NCBI GenBank assembly: GCA_903850505.1
Contig: CAINLT010000157.1
Coordinates: 1-54,535, forward strand
Direction: 5' to 3'
Source of the DNA: an uncultured Myxococcales bacterium
GTDB lineage: Bacteria > Myxococcota_A > UBA9042
Length of the DNA stretch: 54,535 nucleotides
Part shown: positions 35,160 to 43,775 of the stretch, one piece after another
Numbering within the stretch: position 1 is the first letter of the stretch
Layout: every line of letters starts with the position of its first letter
Translations under genes and position numbers: made by a program
The notes under the pieces: model-generated
What the model was told of the DNA's origin: nothing
What the model saw: only the letters and a program-made list of their open reading frames with translations
Databases searched by the model: none

Positions 35160-36740
35160 CTAACGGCCCTTGCCCAGCGGCTCAATCGGCGTCCGCGGGT
35201 ACAGCACATCCTGCGACACCACATCTTCAATCGCCGCCATCGCCGCCAGCACGCGCTCTTCCCGGTACGGCGGCGCGATGACCTGCACGCCCACGGGCAT
35301 GCCGTCGCAATGGCGCTCGGCCTCCGCGCAGCGCTTCTCCACCGTGTCGGCGGGATTAGCGCGCTCCGTCTCGCCCTCGAGCACGCGCGTCACCGGCGCG
35401 ACGCCCGCGGGGAAATTCAGCATCACGTAGCGGAACGCATAGGACAGCGTCATCGTCAGGTCGCCTGACGTGCCGATCGGCATCGCCGGCATCGTGTGCG
35501 GCGGACAAAGCACCAAATCCAGCTGCTGCGCCTGCCAGGCATCCTGCTCCGCGCGCCGCAGCATCGTCCGCTGGTTGGTCAGCGCCCACAGCTCAGACAC
35601 GGGCTTCCGGCCCAGCGACCGCAGCAGCCGCGCCATGCGCTTGTCGCCCCGCGCGTCAAAGATCGCCGCCATCAGGCTGCGCACCGGACTGGGCAACAGC
35701 GCCGCCTTGACCGTCGACTGCAGCTGCCGCGCCGGCATTTCACCCGCGAGCATGGTGCGCAGCGTCGCGCCGCCGTCCGACGAGATTCCCGCCAGCCACG
35801 TGAACAGCAGGTCCGGTCCCGGCGGCTGGTAATCGACGAGCGTCGCGCCCGCGGACTTGAGCGCCTCCGCCGCAAGCTTGACCGCGCGCTGCACGCCCGC
35901 GTTGGGAGTCAGGTAGCCGTCGTCCAGCGTCACGCCCACGCGCATGCCGCGCAGATCGACGTTGGCAAAGTCCGGAATCGGCCATGGCATCACCGCGGGA
36001 TCCAACCGCGCCGCCTTCTCCAGATCCACCGCCTGCATCAGCAGCGCCAGATCGCGGGCGTGCCGCGCCATCGGCCCCATCTGCGAGCGCACCATCTCCT
36101 GGCCGGCGATCCCGGTCGCCGAACCGCGGTTGCTCCAGCGATCGACCGTCGGCTTCAAGCCGTGGATGCCGCAAAAATGCGCCGGAATGCGGATCGACCC
36201 GCCGATGTCCGTGCCCACGCCCAGCACGCTCATGCCCGCCGCCAGCGCCGCCGCTTCACCGCCTGACGATCCGCCCGGCGATCGCCCGGTATTCCACGGA
36301 TTGTGCGTGATGCCCCAGATCGCGTTCTCGGACTCCTGCGCCAGCAGCAGCTGCGGCACGTTGGTCTTGCCGATGACGATCGCGCCCGCATCTTTGAGCA
36401 ACTTCACCGTCACGGCGTCAGTCGTCGCGGGCTGGTTGCGCCGGTTCTTGAGGCCCATCGTCGAGTCGGTGCCCGCGATGTCGATGTTTTCCTTGATCGT
36501 GACCGGCAAGCCGTGCAGCAAGCCCCACGAGTCGCCACGCGCGCGCGCTGCATCGGCGGCATCGGCGCGTTGCAGCGCTTCGGCGTCATATTCGACGACA
36601 AACGCGCGGACTTCGGCATCCACTGCATGGCGCCGGTCAATCAGCGCCTGCACAATCTGCCGGGAGGACACCTGCCGCGTTTCCAGGCGTTTTTTCAGGT
36701 CCAGCGCGGAGAGCTCGTGAATCTGCATGGGCGCCAGCAT
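35160..36740 (-). CDS. Amidase-signature family enzyme
   Basis: 526 residues from the Met at 36740 (a Met at 36728 is equally possible). The catalytic Lys lies in PVTIKENIDIAG, the cis-Ser in SPGGSSGGEAAALAAG and the nucleophile Ser in GTDIGGSIRIPAHFCGIHGLKPT. Together these give the Ser-cisSer-Lys triad of GatA/FAAH-like hydrolases. The C-terminal part (YAFRYVMLNFPAGVAPVTRV and GMPVGVQVIAPPYREERVL) resembles fatty-acid-amide-hydrolase-type members rather than GatA. No signal peptide is clear. It is transcribed convergently with the previous lipoprotein and divergently from the gene at 36840. Confidence 0.92.
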   Translation of the reverse strand: MLAPMQIHELSALDLKKRLETRQVSSRQIVQALIDRRHAVDAEVRAFVVEYDAEALQRADAADAARARGDSWGLLHGLPVTIKENIDIAGTDSTMGLKNRRNQPATTDAVTVKLLKDAGAIVIGKTNVPQLLLAQESENAIWGITHNPWNTGRSPGGSSGGEAAALAAGMSVLGVGTDIGGSIRIPAHFCGIHGLKPTVDRWSNRGSATGIAGQEMVRSQMGPMARHARDLALLMQAVDLEKAARLDPAVMPWPIPDFANVDLRGMRVGVTLDDGYLTPNAGVQRAVKLAAEALKSAGATLVDYQPPGPDLLFTWLAGISSDGGATLRTMLAGEMPARQLQSTVKAALLPSPVRSLMAAIFDARGDKRMARLLRSLGRKPVSELWALTNQRTMLRRAEQDAWQAQQLDLVLCPPHTMPAMPIGTSGDLTMTLSYAFRYVMLNFPAGVAPVTRVLEGETERANPADTVEKRCAEAERHCDGMPVGVQVIAPPYREERVLAAMAAIEDVVSQDVLYPRTPIEPLGKGR

Positions 36741-36839
36741 CCGCGATTCCCGGGCGCGTTGCAACGCCCGCACGGGCCGCCGCGATGTGCTATGTTACGC
36801 GCCGCGCGGGCCGACCTGCGTCGCCAGAATGGAGTCGCC

Positions 36840-37313
36840 ATGCGTACTTGGCCGGTGGGCAGTCAGATCTTCGTGATTGGCAACGTCAACAACCACAACT
36901 ACGTCGTCGGCAAGCCTTACATTGTCGCCGAGATCGACGACGACGGGACGCTGCGGGCGCGCGATCCGGAGAGCGGCGTGGTCGGCAACTGGCTGCGCTG
37001 GCAGGACGTGGACAGCGTCGCGCCGGTCGGCTGGCAGTGGGCGCGCACGGTTTTGCCGCCAGACGTGGTGCTGTTCCTGGAAGCGTTCGAGGGCATTGAG
37101 CAGATCACGCTCCGCGAGCCGATGAAGGCCCGCCTGATGCAGCGGCTGCCGAGCCTTTTTGAAGCGATTCTCGAAGAATCCCGCAAAGTGCGCGCGGAGG
37201 AAGCCGGACCGCCGCCGGCGGCGACCGTCGAGAAGCCGGGTAGCGACGCCGTATTGCGGCGGTTTTTTGGCGGTGTGCCAGAAAACGACAAAGATGACGA
37301 CTTGGCGTCCTGA
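36840..37313 (+). CDS. Hypothetical protein upstream of hflK
   Basis: 157 residues; GGAG precedes the ATG and a -10-like TATGTT lies at 36791. The N-terminal part (GSQIFVIGNVNNHNYVVGKPYIVAEIDDDGTLRA) looks like a small beta-barrel such as an SH3-like fold. The middle is helical (MKARLMQRLPSLFEAILEE), and the tail is acidic (PENDKDDDLAS). No family is recognised. It ends 18 bases before hflK and may belong to that operon. Confidence 0.75.
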   Translation: MRTWPVGSQIFVIGNVNNHNYVVGKPYIVAEIDDDGTLRARDPESGVVGNWLRWQDVDSVAPVGWQWARTVLPPDVVLFLEAFEGIEQITLREPMKARLMQRLPSLFEAILEESRKVRAEEAGPPPAATVEKPGSDAVLRRFFGGVPENDKDDDLAS

Positions 37314-37331
37314 CGCCGCAAAGGAACGAAC

Positions 37332-38363
37332 ATGGCTATGCCCCACCGCGATGCTGGTTTTCGGCCGCCGCAATGGCGTCCACCGGGAACCTGGATTCAC
37401 TGGGTTTTGTGGGTTGTGCTGGCGCTGCTCGCGGTGACGACGGCGCGGTCCGCGTTCTACACCGTCGGGACGGATGAACACGCCGTGGTGCTGCGCCTCG
37501 GCCGGTACACGACGACGGAAGGTCCCGGCTTTCACTTCAAGCTGCCTTTTGGCCTCGACACCGTCGCGCGTTTTCCGACCGAGCGCGTGCTGAAGCAGGA
37601 ATTCGGCTTCCGCACGACCAAGGCGGATGTGCGTTCGGAGTTCATCAAGGCGCCGTACACGGTGGAATCGCTGACGCTGACGGGCGATCTGAACATCGCG
37701 GACGTCGAGTGGATCGTGCAGTACCGCATCACGAGCGCGACGGACTACTGGTTTCACCTCAACGAGCCGGACAACACGGTGCGCGATCTCTCCGAGGCCG
37801 TGCTGCGCGAAGTGGTGGGCAGCCGGACGGTCGACGATCTGCTGACGGTCGGCCGCAACGAGATCGAGGCGGAAGCGCAGGTGCTGCTGCAGAAGTCGTT
37901 CAACAACTACAAGGCTGGCATCAAGGTCATCGCGGTGCAGTTGCGCGGCGTGACGCCGCCGGAGCCGGTCCAGGCGAGCTTCAACGACGTCAACCGCGCC
38001 GAGCAGGACCGCGAGAAGATGATCAACGAGGCGCGCGCGGCCTACAACCGCGAAATCCCCAAGGCTGAAGGCGAGGCGCTGCAGGCCGTGGAGCGCGCGG
38101 AAGGCGCACGGCGGGAGCGCATCAACCGCGCCAAGGGCGATTCCGAGCGGTTCCGCCAGATCCTGGCCGAGTACAAGAAGTCCCCGGACGTGACGCGCAA
38201 GCGCCTGTACCTGGAAACGATGGCGCAAGTGCTGCCGGCGATCGACGAGATTACCGTGCTCGATGGCGGTCAAAAAGGCGGCATCCTGCCGGTCCTGCAA
38301 CTGGGAAGTGGCGCGATGAAGATGCCTGAAACACCTGCTGCCCCCGCGCGAGGTGCCCCGTGA
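37332..38363 (+). CDS. hflK: HflK-like band-7/SPFH protein
   Basis: 343 residues with AAGGAAC before the ATG. One N-terminal membrane helix (about 24-42) is followed by the SPFH domain (TVGTDEHAVVLRLGRYTTTEGPGFHFKLPF, residues about 46-75) and a long coiled-coil (INEARAAYNREIPKAEGEALQAVERAEG). HflK and HflC form a large membrane cage that controls the FtsH protease; no ftsH is in the window. The stop overlaps the GTG of hflC by 4 bases. Confidence 0.9.
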   Translation: MAMPHRDAGFRPPQWRPPGTWIHWVLWVVLALLAVTTARSAFYTVGTDEHAVVLRLGRYTTTEGPGFHFKLPFGLDTVARFPTERVLKQEFGFRTTKADVRSEFIKAPYTVESLTLTGDLNIADVEWIVQYRITSATDYWFHLNEPDNTVRDLSEAVLREVVGSRTVDDLLTVGRNEIEAEAQVLLQKSFNNYKAGIKVIAVQLRGVTPPEPVQASFNDVNRAEQDREKMINEARAAYNREIPKAEGEALQAVERAEGARRERINRAKGDSERFRQILAEYKKSPDVTRKRLYLETMAQVLPAIDEITVLDGGQKGGILPVLQLGSGAMKMPETPAAPARGAP

Positions 38364-39316
38364 GCCAGCGCGCAGCCCTCATTGCCCTCATCACCATCGT
38401 CGTCGGCTTCTGGCTGGCGGCGAACTGCCTGGTCGTCGTCAACGAATTCGAGCAGGTCGTCATCACCGAATTTGGCGAGCCGATGGGCGTCTCCCGCACC
38501 ACGCCGGGGCTGATGTTCATCGCGCCGTGGGACAAGGTTCACCGGTTCAGCAAACAGCTCCTGCGCTGGGACAGCGACCGCGCGCAGGTGCCGACCAAGG
38601 ACAAGCGGTTCATCTGGGTCGATTGCACCGCGCGGTGGCAGATCGTCGATGCGCTGAAATTCCTGCGCAGCGTGCGCGATCTGGAAGGCGCGCAGACGCG
38701 GCTGGACGACGTCATCGAGTCGACGGTACGGCTGACGATCTCCGAGAACAACCTGATTGAAGCCGTGCGTCCAGACACGCGCGCGGTCGACATGCCGGGC
38801 ATGGACACGGAGACGCACGATGAGCTGGTCGTGCGCAAGGGCCGCCTGGAGCTGCACAAGGAGATCCTGCAGCGCGCCCGCAAGATGACGCTGGCCGCGT
38901 ATGGTATTGACATCATTGACGTGCGCCTCAAGCGCATCAACTACATTGAAGCTGTGCAGCAGAACGTGTTTGGTCGGATGATCGCGGAGCGGCAGAAGGT
39001 CGCCGAGCAGTATCGGTCAGAAGGCGCGGGCGCGGCGGCGGAAATCCAGGGCACGATGGAGCGCAAGCTGGCGGAGATTCGCTCCGAGGCGTACCGCAAG
39101 TCGCGCGAAATCGCCGGCCAAGGCGAGGCGGAGTCGACCAAGATCTACGCCGATGCATACAACGCCGATCCGGAGCTGTACGCGTTCCTCGCGACGCTCG
39201 AGGCCTATCCGCAGATCCTCGGCGCAGGTCGCCGCGCGGGCACGCGGACGCACGTGCTGCTGGGCACGGATGCCGAGCTGCTGACCTATCTGAAGACTTC
39301 CAAGTTGGCGAAGTAG
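38360..39316 (+). CDS. hflC: HflC-like band-7/SPFH protein
   Basis: 318 residues from GTG, overlapping hflK. N-terminal membrane helix (about 5-25), SPFH domain (VVVNEFEQVVITEFGEPMGV, GLMFIAPWDKVHRFSKQLL), IIDVRLKRINYIEAVQQNVFGRM typical of HflC, and a C-terminal helix with GEAESTKIYADAYNADPELY. Together with HflK it should form the HflKC complex at the inner membrane. It lies upstream of a convergent hairpin at 39331-39360. Confidence 0.93.
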   Translation: MSQRAALIALITIVVGFWLAANCLVVVNEFEQVVITEFGEPMGVSRTTPGLMFIAPWDKVHRFSKQLLRWDSDRAQVPTKDKRFIWVDCTARWQIVDALKFLRSVRDLEGAQTRLDDVIESTVRLTISENNLIEAVRPDTRAVDMPGMDTETHDELVVRKGRLELHKEILQRARKMTLAAYGIDIIDVRLKRINYIEAVQQNVFGRMIAERQKVAEQYRSEGAGAAAEIQGTMERKLAEIRSEAYRKSREIAGQGEAESTKIYADAYNADPELYAFLATLEAYPQILGAGRRAGTRTHVLLGTDAELLTYLKTSKLAK

Positions 39317-39330
39317 CAACCGGCGCCGCC

Positions 39331-39360
39331 GGCGGTCACGTCCACAATCGACGTGCCGCC
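39331..39360. terminator. Hairpin between convergent genes hflC and the gene at 39380
   Basis: GGCGG-T-CACGTC pairs with GACGTG-CCGCC (11 bp with one bulged T) around a CACAATC loop. It lies 14 bases after the hflC stop. No U-tract. Confidence 0.45.
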
Positions 39361-39379
39361 AGCGCGACCTGGTCGTCTC

Positions 39380-41725
39380 TTACAGCTTCGCGTTCGTGAA
39401 CGACGTCTGCTTCACGTTGCGGAGCAGATCCGTCATCACGGTGCTGTTCAGGATCGCCGGCACGGTCTGCGGCGTCTTGAGCACGAACGCGCCGACGTTG
39501 CAGTTCTTGGCCGTCGCGCGGTAGTCCTGATCGCCGCCGAGCGTCGTCAGATCCGGCAGCTTGATGGTCGTGCCAATCGCCGACTTCGGCAGCAGCACGA
39601 GCCAGCTCGCGCCCATCGGCCCTTCCAGCGTCGCGCGGTAGAAGTCCGCGCCCGGCACCTCAACGACCTTCAGCGTGCCCGCGGTCGGGTCAAACACCGA
39701 GCCGATCGGCAGCGGCAGGAAGCTCGGGACCGTCAGCGCCGCCGGCGCGTAGTCCGGCTGCGTGATCTGGATCGAGCCGCCTTCGCGGTGGTCGGTCAGG
39801 ATCTTGCCGTCCGCATCCTTCGTCGTCGCCTGCAGCACAACCGCCGCCGACACGATGACGTGATTGGCGTTGCCGACCTGCAGGCCGGAATGCAGCGGCG
39901 CCATGGAGAGCGACAGCGTGGTCTGATCGCCCGGGCTCTCCGGATCGCCATCGACGATGCCGTCCGACGGGTCGGTCTTCTCGTTCTTGTCGGCGGCCGC
40001 GCTCAGACCCAGCGGGACGATCTCGCCCGACGGCAGCTCCGCGCCACCGATGGCGAAGATCAGGTCCGCGTACGTGCCATCGCCCAGCGAAGGGAGCTTG
40101 GGCGGCGTGATGATCGTCTTGATCAGCAGCGGGAACTGCGGGTTCAGGTCCAGCTCATGCAGCGGATTGGTCACGGTCGTGCCAAAAGCGACGTCCGGCA
40201 CGACTTCCGAGTAGAACGTCGACAGGTAGGGCAGCAGCACCGCGACGATCTTGCCGATGTCCACGCCGCCGTCGATGGCGTCAAACACCTTGCCGATCTG
40301 CGCGTAGATGGTCGCGAGTTCGATGTGGCCGGCCAGCGTCCAGATCTTGTGCGCGCCCGGCGTGCCGGTGAGCAGGTACTTGACGACGACGGGCTTGCCG
40401 AGACCGAACGTCACGCCGCCGGGGATCTGGTTGTAGTTGCCGGGATTGAGGAACGTCGGCGCGTCCTTGTCGAACTTGCGGGTCACGTTCGGGCCGAGGA
40501 TGGACTGGATCGAGAAGCTCAGCAGGCTGTTGTTGAACGCGAGCGAGGTCAGGCCGAGCGACGCTTCGCCGGTGCCGCTGTACGTGATGCCGCCCGTCAG
40601 GACGTCCTGGTTGATGAGCTTGGTGCCGGGGTGAACGAGCTTGCCGGCGTCGTCGATGATCTTGTCCATGACCAGCGTGCCGTCATCGCTCAGCGCGACG
40701 TCCGCGTACGCGACCTGCGGCGAGGCCAGCGTGATGTCGCCCGTGGCGCCCTCCGGCTTGTAGCCAAGCACGGAAACCGGCGCGTGGTTCGGCGCGATGA
40801 TGTGGATGTCCGCGGGGAAGGTCAGCGTCGCGAACGTCGCCTGGCCTTTGACCAGCGCCACGGTCTGCGCCGCAGTCGGCGTTGTCGCATCGGAGGCGCC
40901 AACCACGACGACGTTGCCGTCCAGCGGGAGCAGCGTCTCTTCATCGACCGCGACAACGCGCAGCACGCCCGCGCCGATCTTGCCGAAGTTGAGCACGATC
41001 GCCGGGTTCGAGTCCTTGCCGTCACCGCCGGTCACTTGCGCCGTCACGGTGTAGTCGCCCGCCGTATCCGGCAGGACGATCTTGCCGGCCGTCGCCGTCG
41101 GGGCGCCATTGCCAGTCACCTTGAACGTGAACGTCGCGGCGGTCGCCACGTTGCCCTTGTCGTCCAGCGCCTGGGCACCGAGGTCCACCGCGAGATCGAC
41201 AGTCTGGCCGGGCTTGCCGACGAACGCCGTGCGGATCAGCCGCGCGTGCAGGCTCGACGTCGCGGGCGCGGCGATGCAGCAGCCCTGCGAGCAGACCTTG
41301 CCGGTTCCGCAGTCGGCGTCCTTGGTGCATTGTCCCTGCAGGCACTGGCCGTTGGGCACGTCGCACACGCAGGTGAAGCGGTTGTCCGGGCACTCCGGCT
41401 GGCCGAGGCGGCTGGCGCAGTCGGTGTTGCTGGCGCAGACGAATTTGGCGACGCAGCAGCCCGCGACGCAGTCGTACTTGCCCATGTCGCCGCAGAGGCT
41501 CAGGTCGTCCTGGCCCTGTGGGGTCTTGCAGGCTTTGGCGCATACGCCGGTGTCGGCTGCGGCGTCGGTTGCGGAGACATCGCCCGGCACGTCGATTTGC
41601 GTGTCCTCGCCGATTCCCGTGTCCGTGTCCGCCGTGCTGCTCGTGCCGCACGCACCGAGCATCAGCAGGCCGGCAGCCAGCGCCGTCATCATCAGTCGCG
41701 TCTGAAAAGTGCCACTCATCTTCAT
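39380..41725 (-). CDS. 781-residue Cys-rich/beta-sandwich lipoprotein
   Basis: AGGGGA precedes the ATG. Lipobox LGACG, then a Thr/Asp/Ser tether (about 27-58: TADTDTGIGEDTQID). Residues about 60-155 are Cys-rich (CASNTDCASRLGQPEC, CTKDADCGTGKVC). Residues about 160-310 resemble Ig/cadherin-like or transglutaminase-associated sandwiches (GNVATAATFTFKVTGNGAPTATAG), then a carboxypeptidase-regulatory-like segment (GAGVLRVVAVDEETLLPLDGN). The C-terminal half is strand-rich with unusual Leu/Ile-rich stretches (YAQIGKVFDAIDGGVDIGKIVAVLLPYL) and ends in AKNCNVGAFV. Function unknown; surface-exposed binding protein inferred. Confidence 0.83.
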   Translation of the reverse strand: MKMSGTFQTRLMMTALAAGLLMLGACGTSSTADTDTGIGEDTQIDVPGDVSATDAAADTGVCAKACKTPQGQDDLSLCGDMGKYDCVAGCCVAKFVCASNTDCASRLGQPECPDNRFTCVCDVPNGQCLQGQCTKDADCGTGKVCSQGCCIAAPATSSLHARLIRTAFVGKPGQTVDLAVDLGAQALDDKGNVATAATFTFKVTGNGAPTATAGKIVLPDTAGDYTVTAQVTGGDGKDSNPAIVLNFGKIGAGVLRVVAVDEETLLPLDGNVVVVGASDATTPTAAQTVALVKGQATFATLTFPADIHIIAPNHAPVSVLGYKPEGATGDITLASPQVAYADVALSDDGTLVMDKIIDDAGKLVHPGTKLINQDVLTGGITYSGTGEASLGLTSLAFNNSLLSFSIQSILGPNVTRKFDKDAPTFLNPGNYNQIPGGVTFGLGKPVVVKYLLTGTPGAHKIWTLAGHIELATIYAQIGKVFDAIDGGVDIGKIVAVLLPYLSTFYSEVVPDVAFGTTVTNPLHELDLNPQFPLLIKTIITPPKLPSLGDGTYADLIFAIGGAELPSGEIVPLGLSAAADKNEKTDPSDGIVDGDPESPGDQTTLSLSMAPLHSGLQVGNANHVIVSAAVVLQATTKDADGKILTDHREGGSIQITQPDYAPAALTVPSFLPLPIGSVFDPTAGTLKVVEVPGADFYRATLEGPMGASWLVLLPKSAIGTTIKLPDLTTLGGDQDYRATAKNCNVGAFVLKTPQTVPAILNSTVMTDLLRNVKQTSFTNAKL

Positions 41726-41769
41726 GATTTTCCCCTTGAATTGCCATGGCCGCCCCGGCGACCGCGCGC

Positions 41770-41798
41770 AGCATAGCGGTTTCGTCGGCGGCTCACAA
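41770..41798 (-). promoter_or_regulatory. Putative sigma70-type promoter for the 781-residue lipoprotein
   Basis: On the minus strand TTGTGA, 17-base spacer, TATGCT; 45 bases before the start codon. It fits the same pattern as the panB, PEGA and lipoprotein promoters. Confidence 0.55.
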
Positions 41799-41811
41799 TC
41801 CGCGGCGCGCG

Positions 41812-42300
41812 CTAGGAGAACCGCGTTCGGCCACGCTTGTGCAACAGTTCCAAACTCTCACGGTTCTGCGCCTCTTCTGGCGGCCGCACCATCGCCACCT
41901 GCGTCGGGGCGCGCTCCGTCACGCGCGACTCCAGCCACTGCAGCCGCGCGGCGCTCATCGCCATCCGCACCTGCCACCGCCGGTCAAACCGCTGCTGCCA
42001 ACCCAGCACGCGATCGGCGACGAGCGTCCGCCGCAGCGCTTCCGGCCACGGCTGCGCGGTCCGCATCTGCCACACGGTTTGTGGCGGCCGTCCGGCATCC
42101 AGCGGCGCGAGCGTCCTCTGCAGCGCCTGCGCCAGCGTCAGGAGCCGCTCCTCTGACGGCGTCTCCGCCTCCAGTTCCTGCCACGCGTGCAGCGCCAGTT
42201 GCCGCGCATCCGGGCGATCCGCGCGCGGGATCTGCGCCATCAGCATCGCGAGGCGCTCCGCATCGAGCCGCACGATGGCGTGAAGTGCGGACGTGATCAT
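41812..42300 (-). CDS. Hypothetical helical protein
   Basis: 162 residues starting MITSALHAIVRLDAERL. It is rich in Ala, Arg and Leu and predicted mostly helical, with the segment RDARQL-like PDARQLALHAWQELEAE and a C-terminus ESLELLHKRGRTRFS. No signal peptide or family is recognised. It follows the DUF192 gene by 3 bases on the same strand and is the last gene of the run. Confidence 0.6.
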   Translation of the reverse strand: MITSALHAIVRLDAERLAMLMAQIPRADRPDARQLALHAWQELEAETPSEERLLTLAQALQRTLAPLDAGRPPQTVWQMRTAQPWPEALRRTLVADRVLGWQQRFDRRWQVRMAMSAARLQWLESRVTERAPTQVAMVRPPEEAQNRESLELLHKRGRTRFS

Positions 42301-42303
42301 GGC

Positions 42304-42849
42304 TCAAGGCGCCGGCGCGGCGACGTCCGGCCGCGGCTCGTAGATCAACCGCGTCCCGGCGTGAATGCCCAGCTTGCCGGCGGTATGCGCCGTCAACTCC
42401 AGCACATAACGCGATTCCTGCGCCACGGAGCGGTGATCCTCGGTCAGCGGCGGCACGTTCTCGACGATGCCGACAACGCGCCACGCGCGGTCAATGAACA
42501 CCATGTCCAGCGGGACGTACGTGTTGCGCATGTAGAAGACCCAGTCGTTGTCGTACGGCATGAAAAACAGCATGCCGTGGTCGTCCGCCATCTTCTGCCG
42601 GAACATCAGGCCCTGCTGGCGCTCTGCGTCCTTGCGGGCGAGTTCAAGCTCGATCGTCGGACTGTTGGGCCGATCGGCGATGCGCAGGATCCCGCGACCG
42701 GGAAAGTGCTCAAGCGTTTTGCCATCTTGGGTTGCGGGCGGCGGATCGCTGGAAGGCGCGATCGCCGGCGGCGTGTCGGCCGCGGGTTCAACCGTCGCGC
42801 GGCTGCATGCGAGCGCCGCGCACAAAACGAACAACACGGCTACGCGCAT
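42304..42849 (-). CDS. DUF192 family lipoprotein
   Basis: 181 residues. Signal peptide with probable lipobox AALAC (Cys15) and a Pro/Ala tether. The DUF192 domain spans about residues 55-175: IELELARKDAERQQGLMFR, GMLFFMPYDNDWVFYMRNT, VPLDMVFID and VGIVENVPPL. This is a compact beta-barrel fold of unknown function, often secreted. The start overlaps the end of the UPF0158-like gene by 10 bases. Confidence 0.92.
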   Translation of the reverse strand: MRVAVLFVLCAALACSRATVEPAADTPPAIAPSSDPPPATQDGKTLEHFPGRGILRIADRPNSPTIELELARKDAERQQGLMFRQKMADDHGMLFFMPYDNDWVFYMRNTYVPLDMVFIDRAWRVVGIVENVPPLTEDHRSVAQESRYVLELTAHTAGKLGIHAGTRLIYEPRPDVAAPAP

Positions 42850-43442
42850 GGCGACCTGCCAATCGACAGCGCGTCCACGCGGCGCTGCACGGCTGAGAGC
42901 GGGGAAACCGGCGCACCCTCAGCAGGCAGTGGCTCCGGATCGCGGAAATACGGCGCAAGTTCGCCAAAGCGCGGGTGGTCGAGCGTCATCCCGAGGCCGA
43001 CGCACAGCTCCACGAGCCGCGCCTCGGCTTCCTCCCGAACCGCTTTTTCGTAGCGGCGCGCCAGGCCGACCATCTGCCCCAGCACCGCGCGCAGTTGGCG
43101 GAACGGCTTCTCCTGCGCCAGCGCCTTGGTGACCGCCGCCTTGCCGCGGCCCGGATCGAGCGACTGCGCCCAATTCACCGCCAACTCAAACGCCTCGTCG
43201 CTCTCCAGGAAGGGCACTTCAATCCAGCCTTCCTCCTGCAACAGCCGCAGCTCGAACGCCGCGGCGATCGCTGGCGAATTTTTGCGGCGCGGCGCGACGA
43301 AGATCTCGCCGGTCAGCGGATTCCAGTGGCCCATGCGCAGCGGACTGGCCTCGCAAAACAGCTTCACGAGCTGCGCCCAGTCGCCTTTGGCAACGGGCAG
43401 CGCGGCTGGAGTCGCGGGCGTAAAGTTGACGTTCATTGGCAT
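42840..43442 (-). CDS. UPF0158-like protein
   Basis: 200 residues starting MPMNVNFTPATPAAL; AGGGAT lies upstream. The segments GHWNPLTGEIFVAPRR, EEGWIEVPFLESDEAFELAVNWA and GKAAVTKALAQEKPFRQLRAVL follow the pattern of UPF0158 proteins (a DxETGE-type strand, an acidic helix, and a K-F-R helix). Assignment is by pattern, so it is moderate. The start overlaps the stop of the possible zinc-ribbon ORF by one base. Confidence 0.6.
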   Translation of the reverse strand: MPMNVNFTPATPAALPVAKGDWAQLVKLFCEASPLRMGHWNPLTGEIFVAPRRKNSPAIAAAFELRLLQEEGWIEVPFLESDEAFELAVNWAQSLDPGRGKAAVTKALAQEKPFRQLRAVLGQMVGLARRYEKAVREEAEARLVELCVGLGMTLDHPRFGELAPYFRDPEPLPAEGAPVSPLSAVQRRVDALSIGRSPCA

Positions 43443-43648
43443 CAGGATCCCTGTTCAGCGTCGCAGTTGGGCCGGTTTCGGCGCGCGCGTTGCGCTTCGG
43501 GCAAAGTATCAGCTTCTGGAACCCAGCGCGAGATGTTGCATTGGGGGCATTGCGGCAAAAAGTTTTGATCCTTCCTTGGGTGGGTGACAACTGAGATAAC
43601 GGACCCCGCCCGCCCGAAGTTCGGATTTCGCGGGGTCGCAACTTGCAC
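43442..43648 (-). CDS. Possible small CxxC (zinc-ribbon-like) protein coupled to the UPF0158-like gene
   Basis: 68 residues with AAGGG seven bases before the ATG. The segment FLPQCPQCNISRWVPEADTL then RPNC resembles one half of an MJ0042-type zinc finger (CPxC...C), but the second CxxC is incomplete (three Cys). The stop overlaps the ATG of the next gene (TGATG), which suggests coupling. Codon third positions are not strongly G/C, and the N-terminal half has no recognisable feature, so it could be non-coding or use a later start. Confidence 0.35.
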   Translation of the reverse strand: MQVATPRNPNFGRAGSVISVVTHPRKDQNFLPQCPQCNISRWVPEADTLPEAQRARRNRPNCDAEQGS

Positions 43649-43733
43649 ATGCTGCGGCCCTTAGCGGGACGCGAAGTTGTGTGGAAGTGTGAATGTTCGC
43701 CCACGGCAAACCCGCCAAAAGCGTGCCCCAGAG
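43649..43733. other. Gap between the minus-strand small-gene run and the export locus promoter
   Basis: The whole interval from 43443 to 43991 is about 550 bases without a confident gene. It holds the possible small ORF (43442-43648), this 85-base segment with no recognisable element, and the promoter and leader of the export locus. Confidence 0.5.
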
Positions 43734-43763
43734 TTGACAGGCAGCAGGAGTGAGCCATACAGT
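43734..43763 (+). promoter_or_regulatory. Promoter of the polysaccharide export locus
   Basis: A perfect TTGACA, 18-base spacer, TACAGT. It lies 229 bases upstream of the first start codon, implying a leader of about 220 bases. The rest of 43649-43733 shows no other recognisable element. Confidence 0.65.
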
Positions 43764-43775
43764 ACCGTTGCTTGC

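Noticed and set aside
39353..41776. 807-codon plus-strand open frame
   Set aside because: Antisense to the lipoprotein at 39380-41725, which has a signal peptide and ribosome-binding site; the plus frame is Arg/Gln-rich without domains.
43700..43730. GGCAAACC in the upstream region, like part of a cyclic-di-GMP riboswitch
   Set aside because: It lies upstream of the TTGACA promoter, and the remaining riboswitch core segments are missing.
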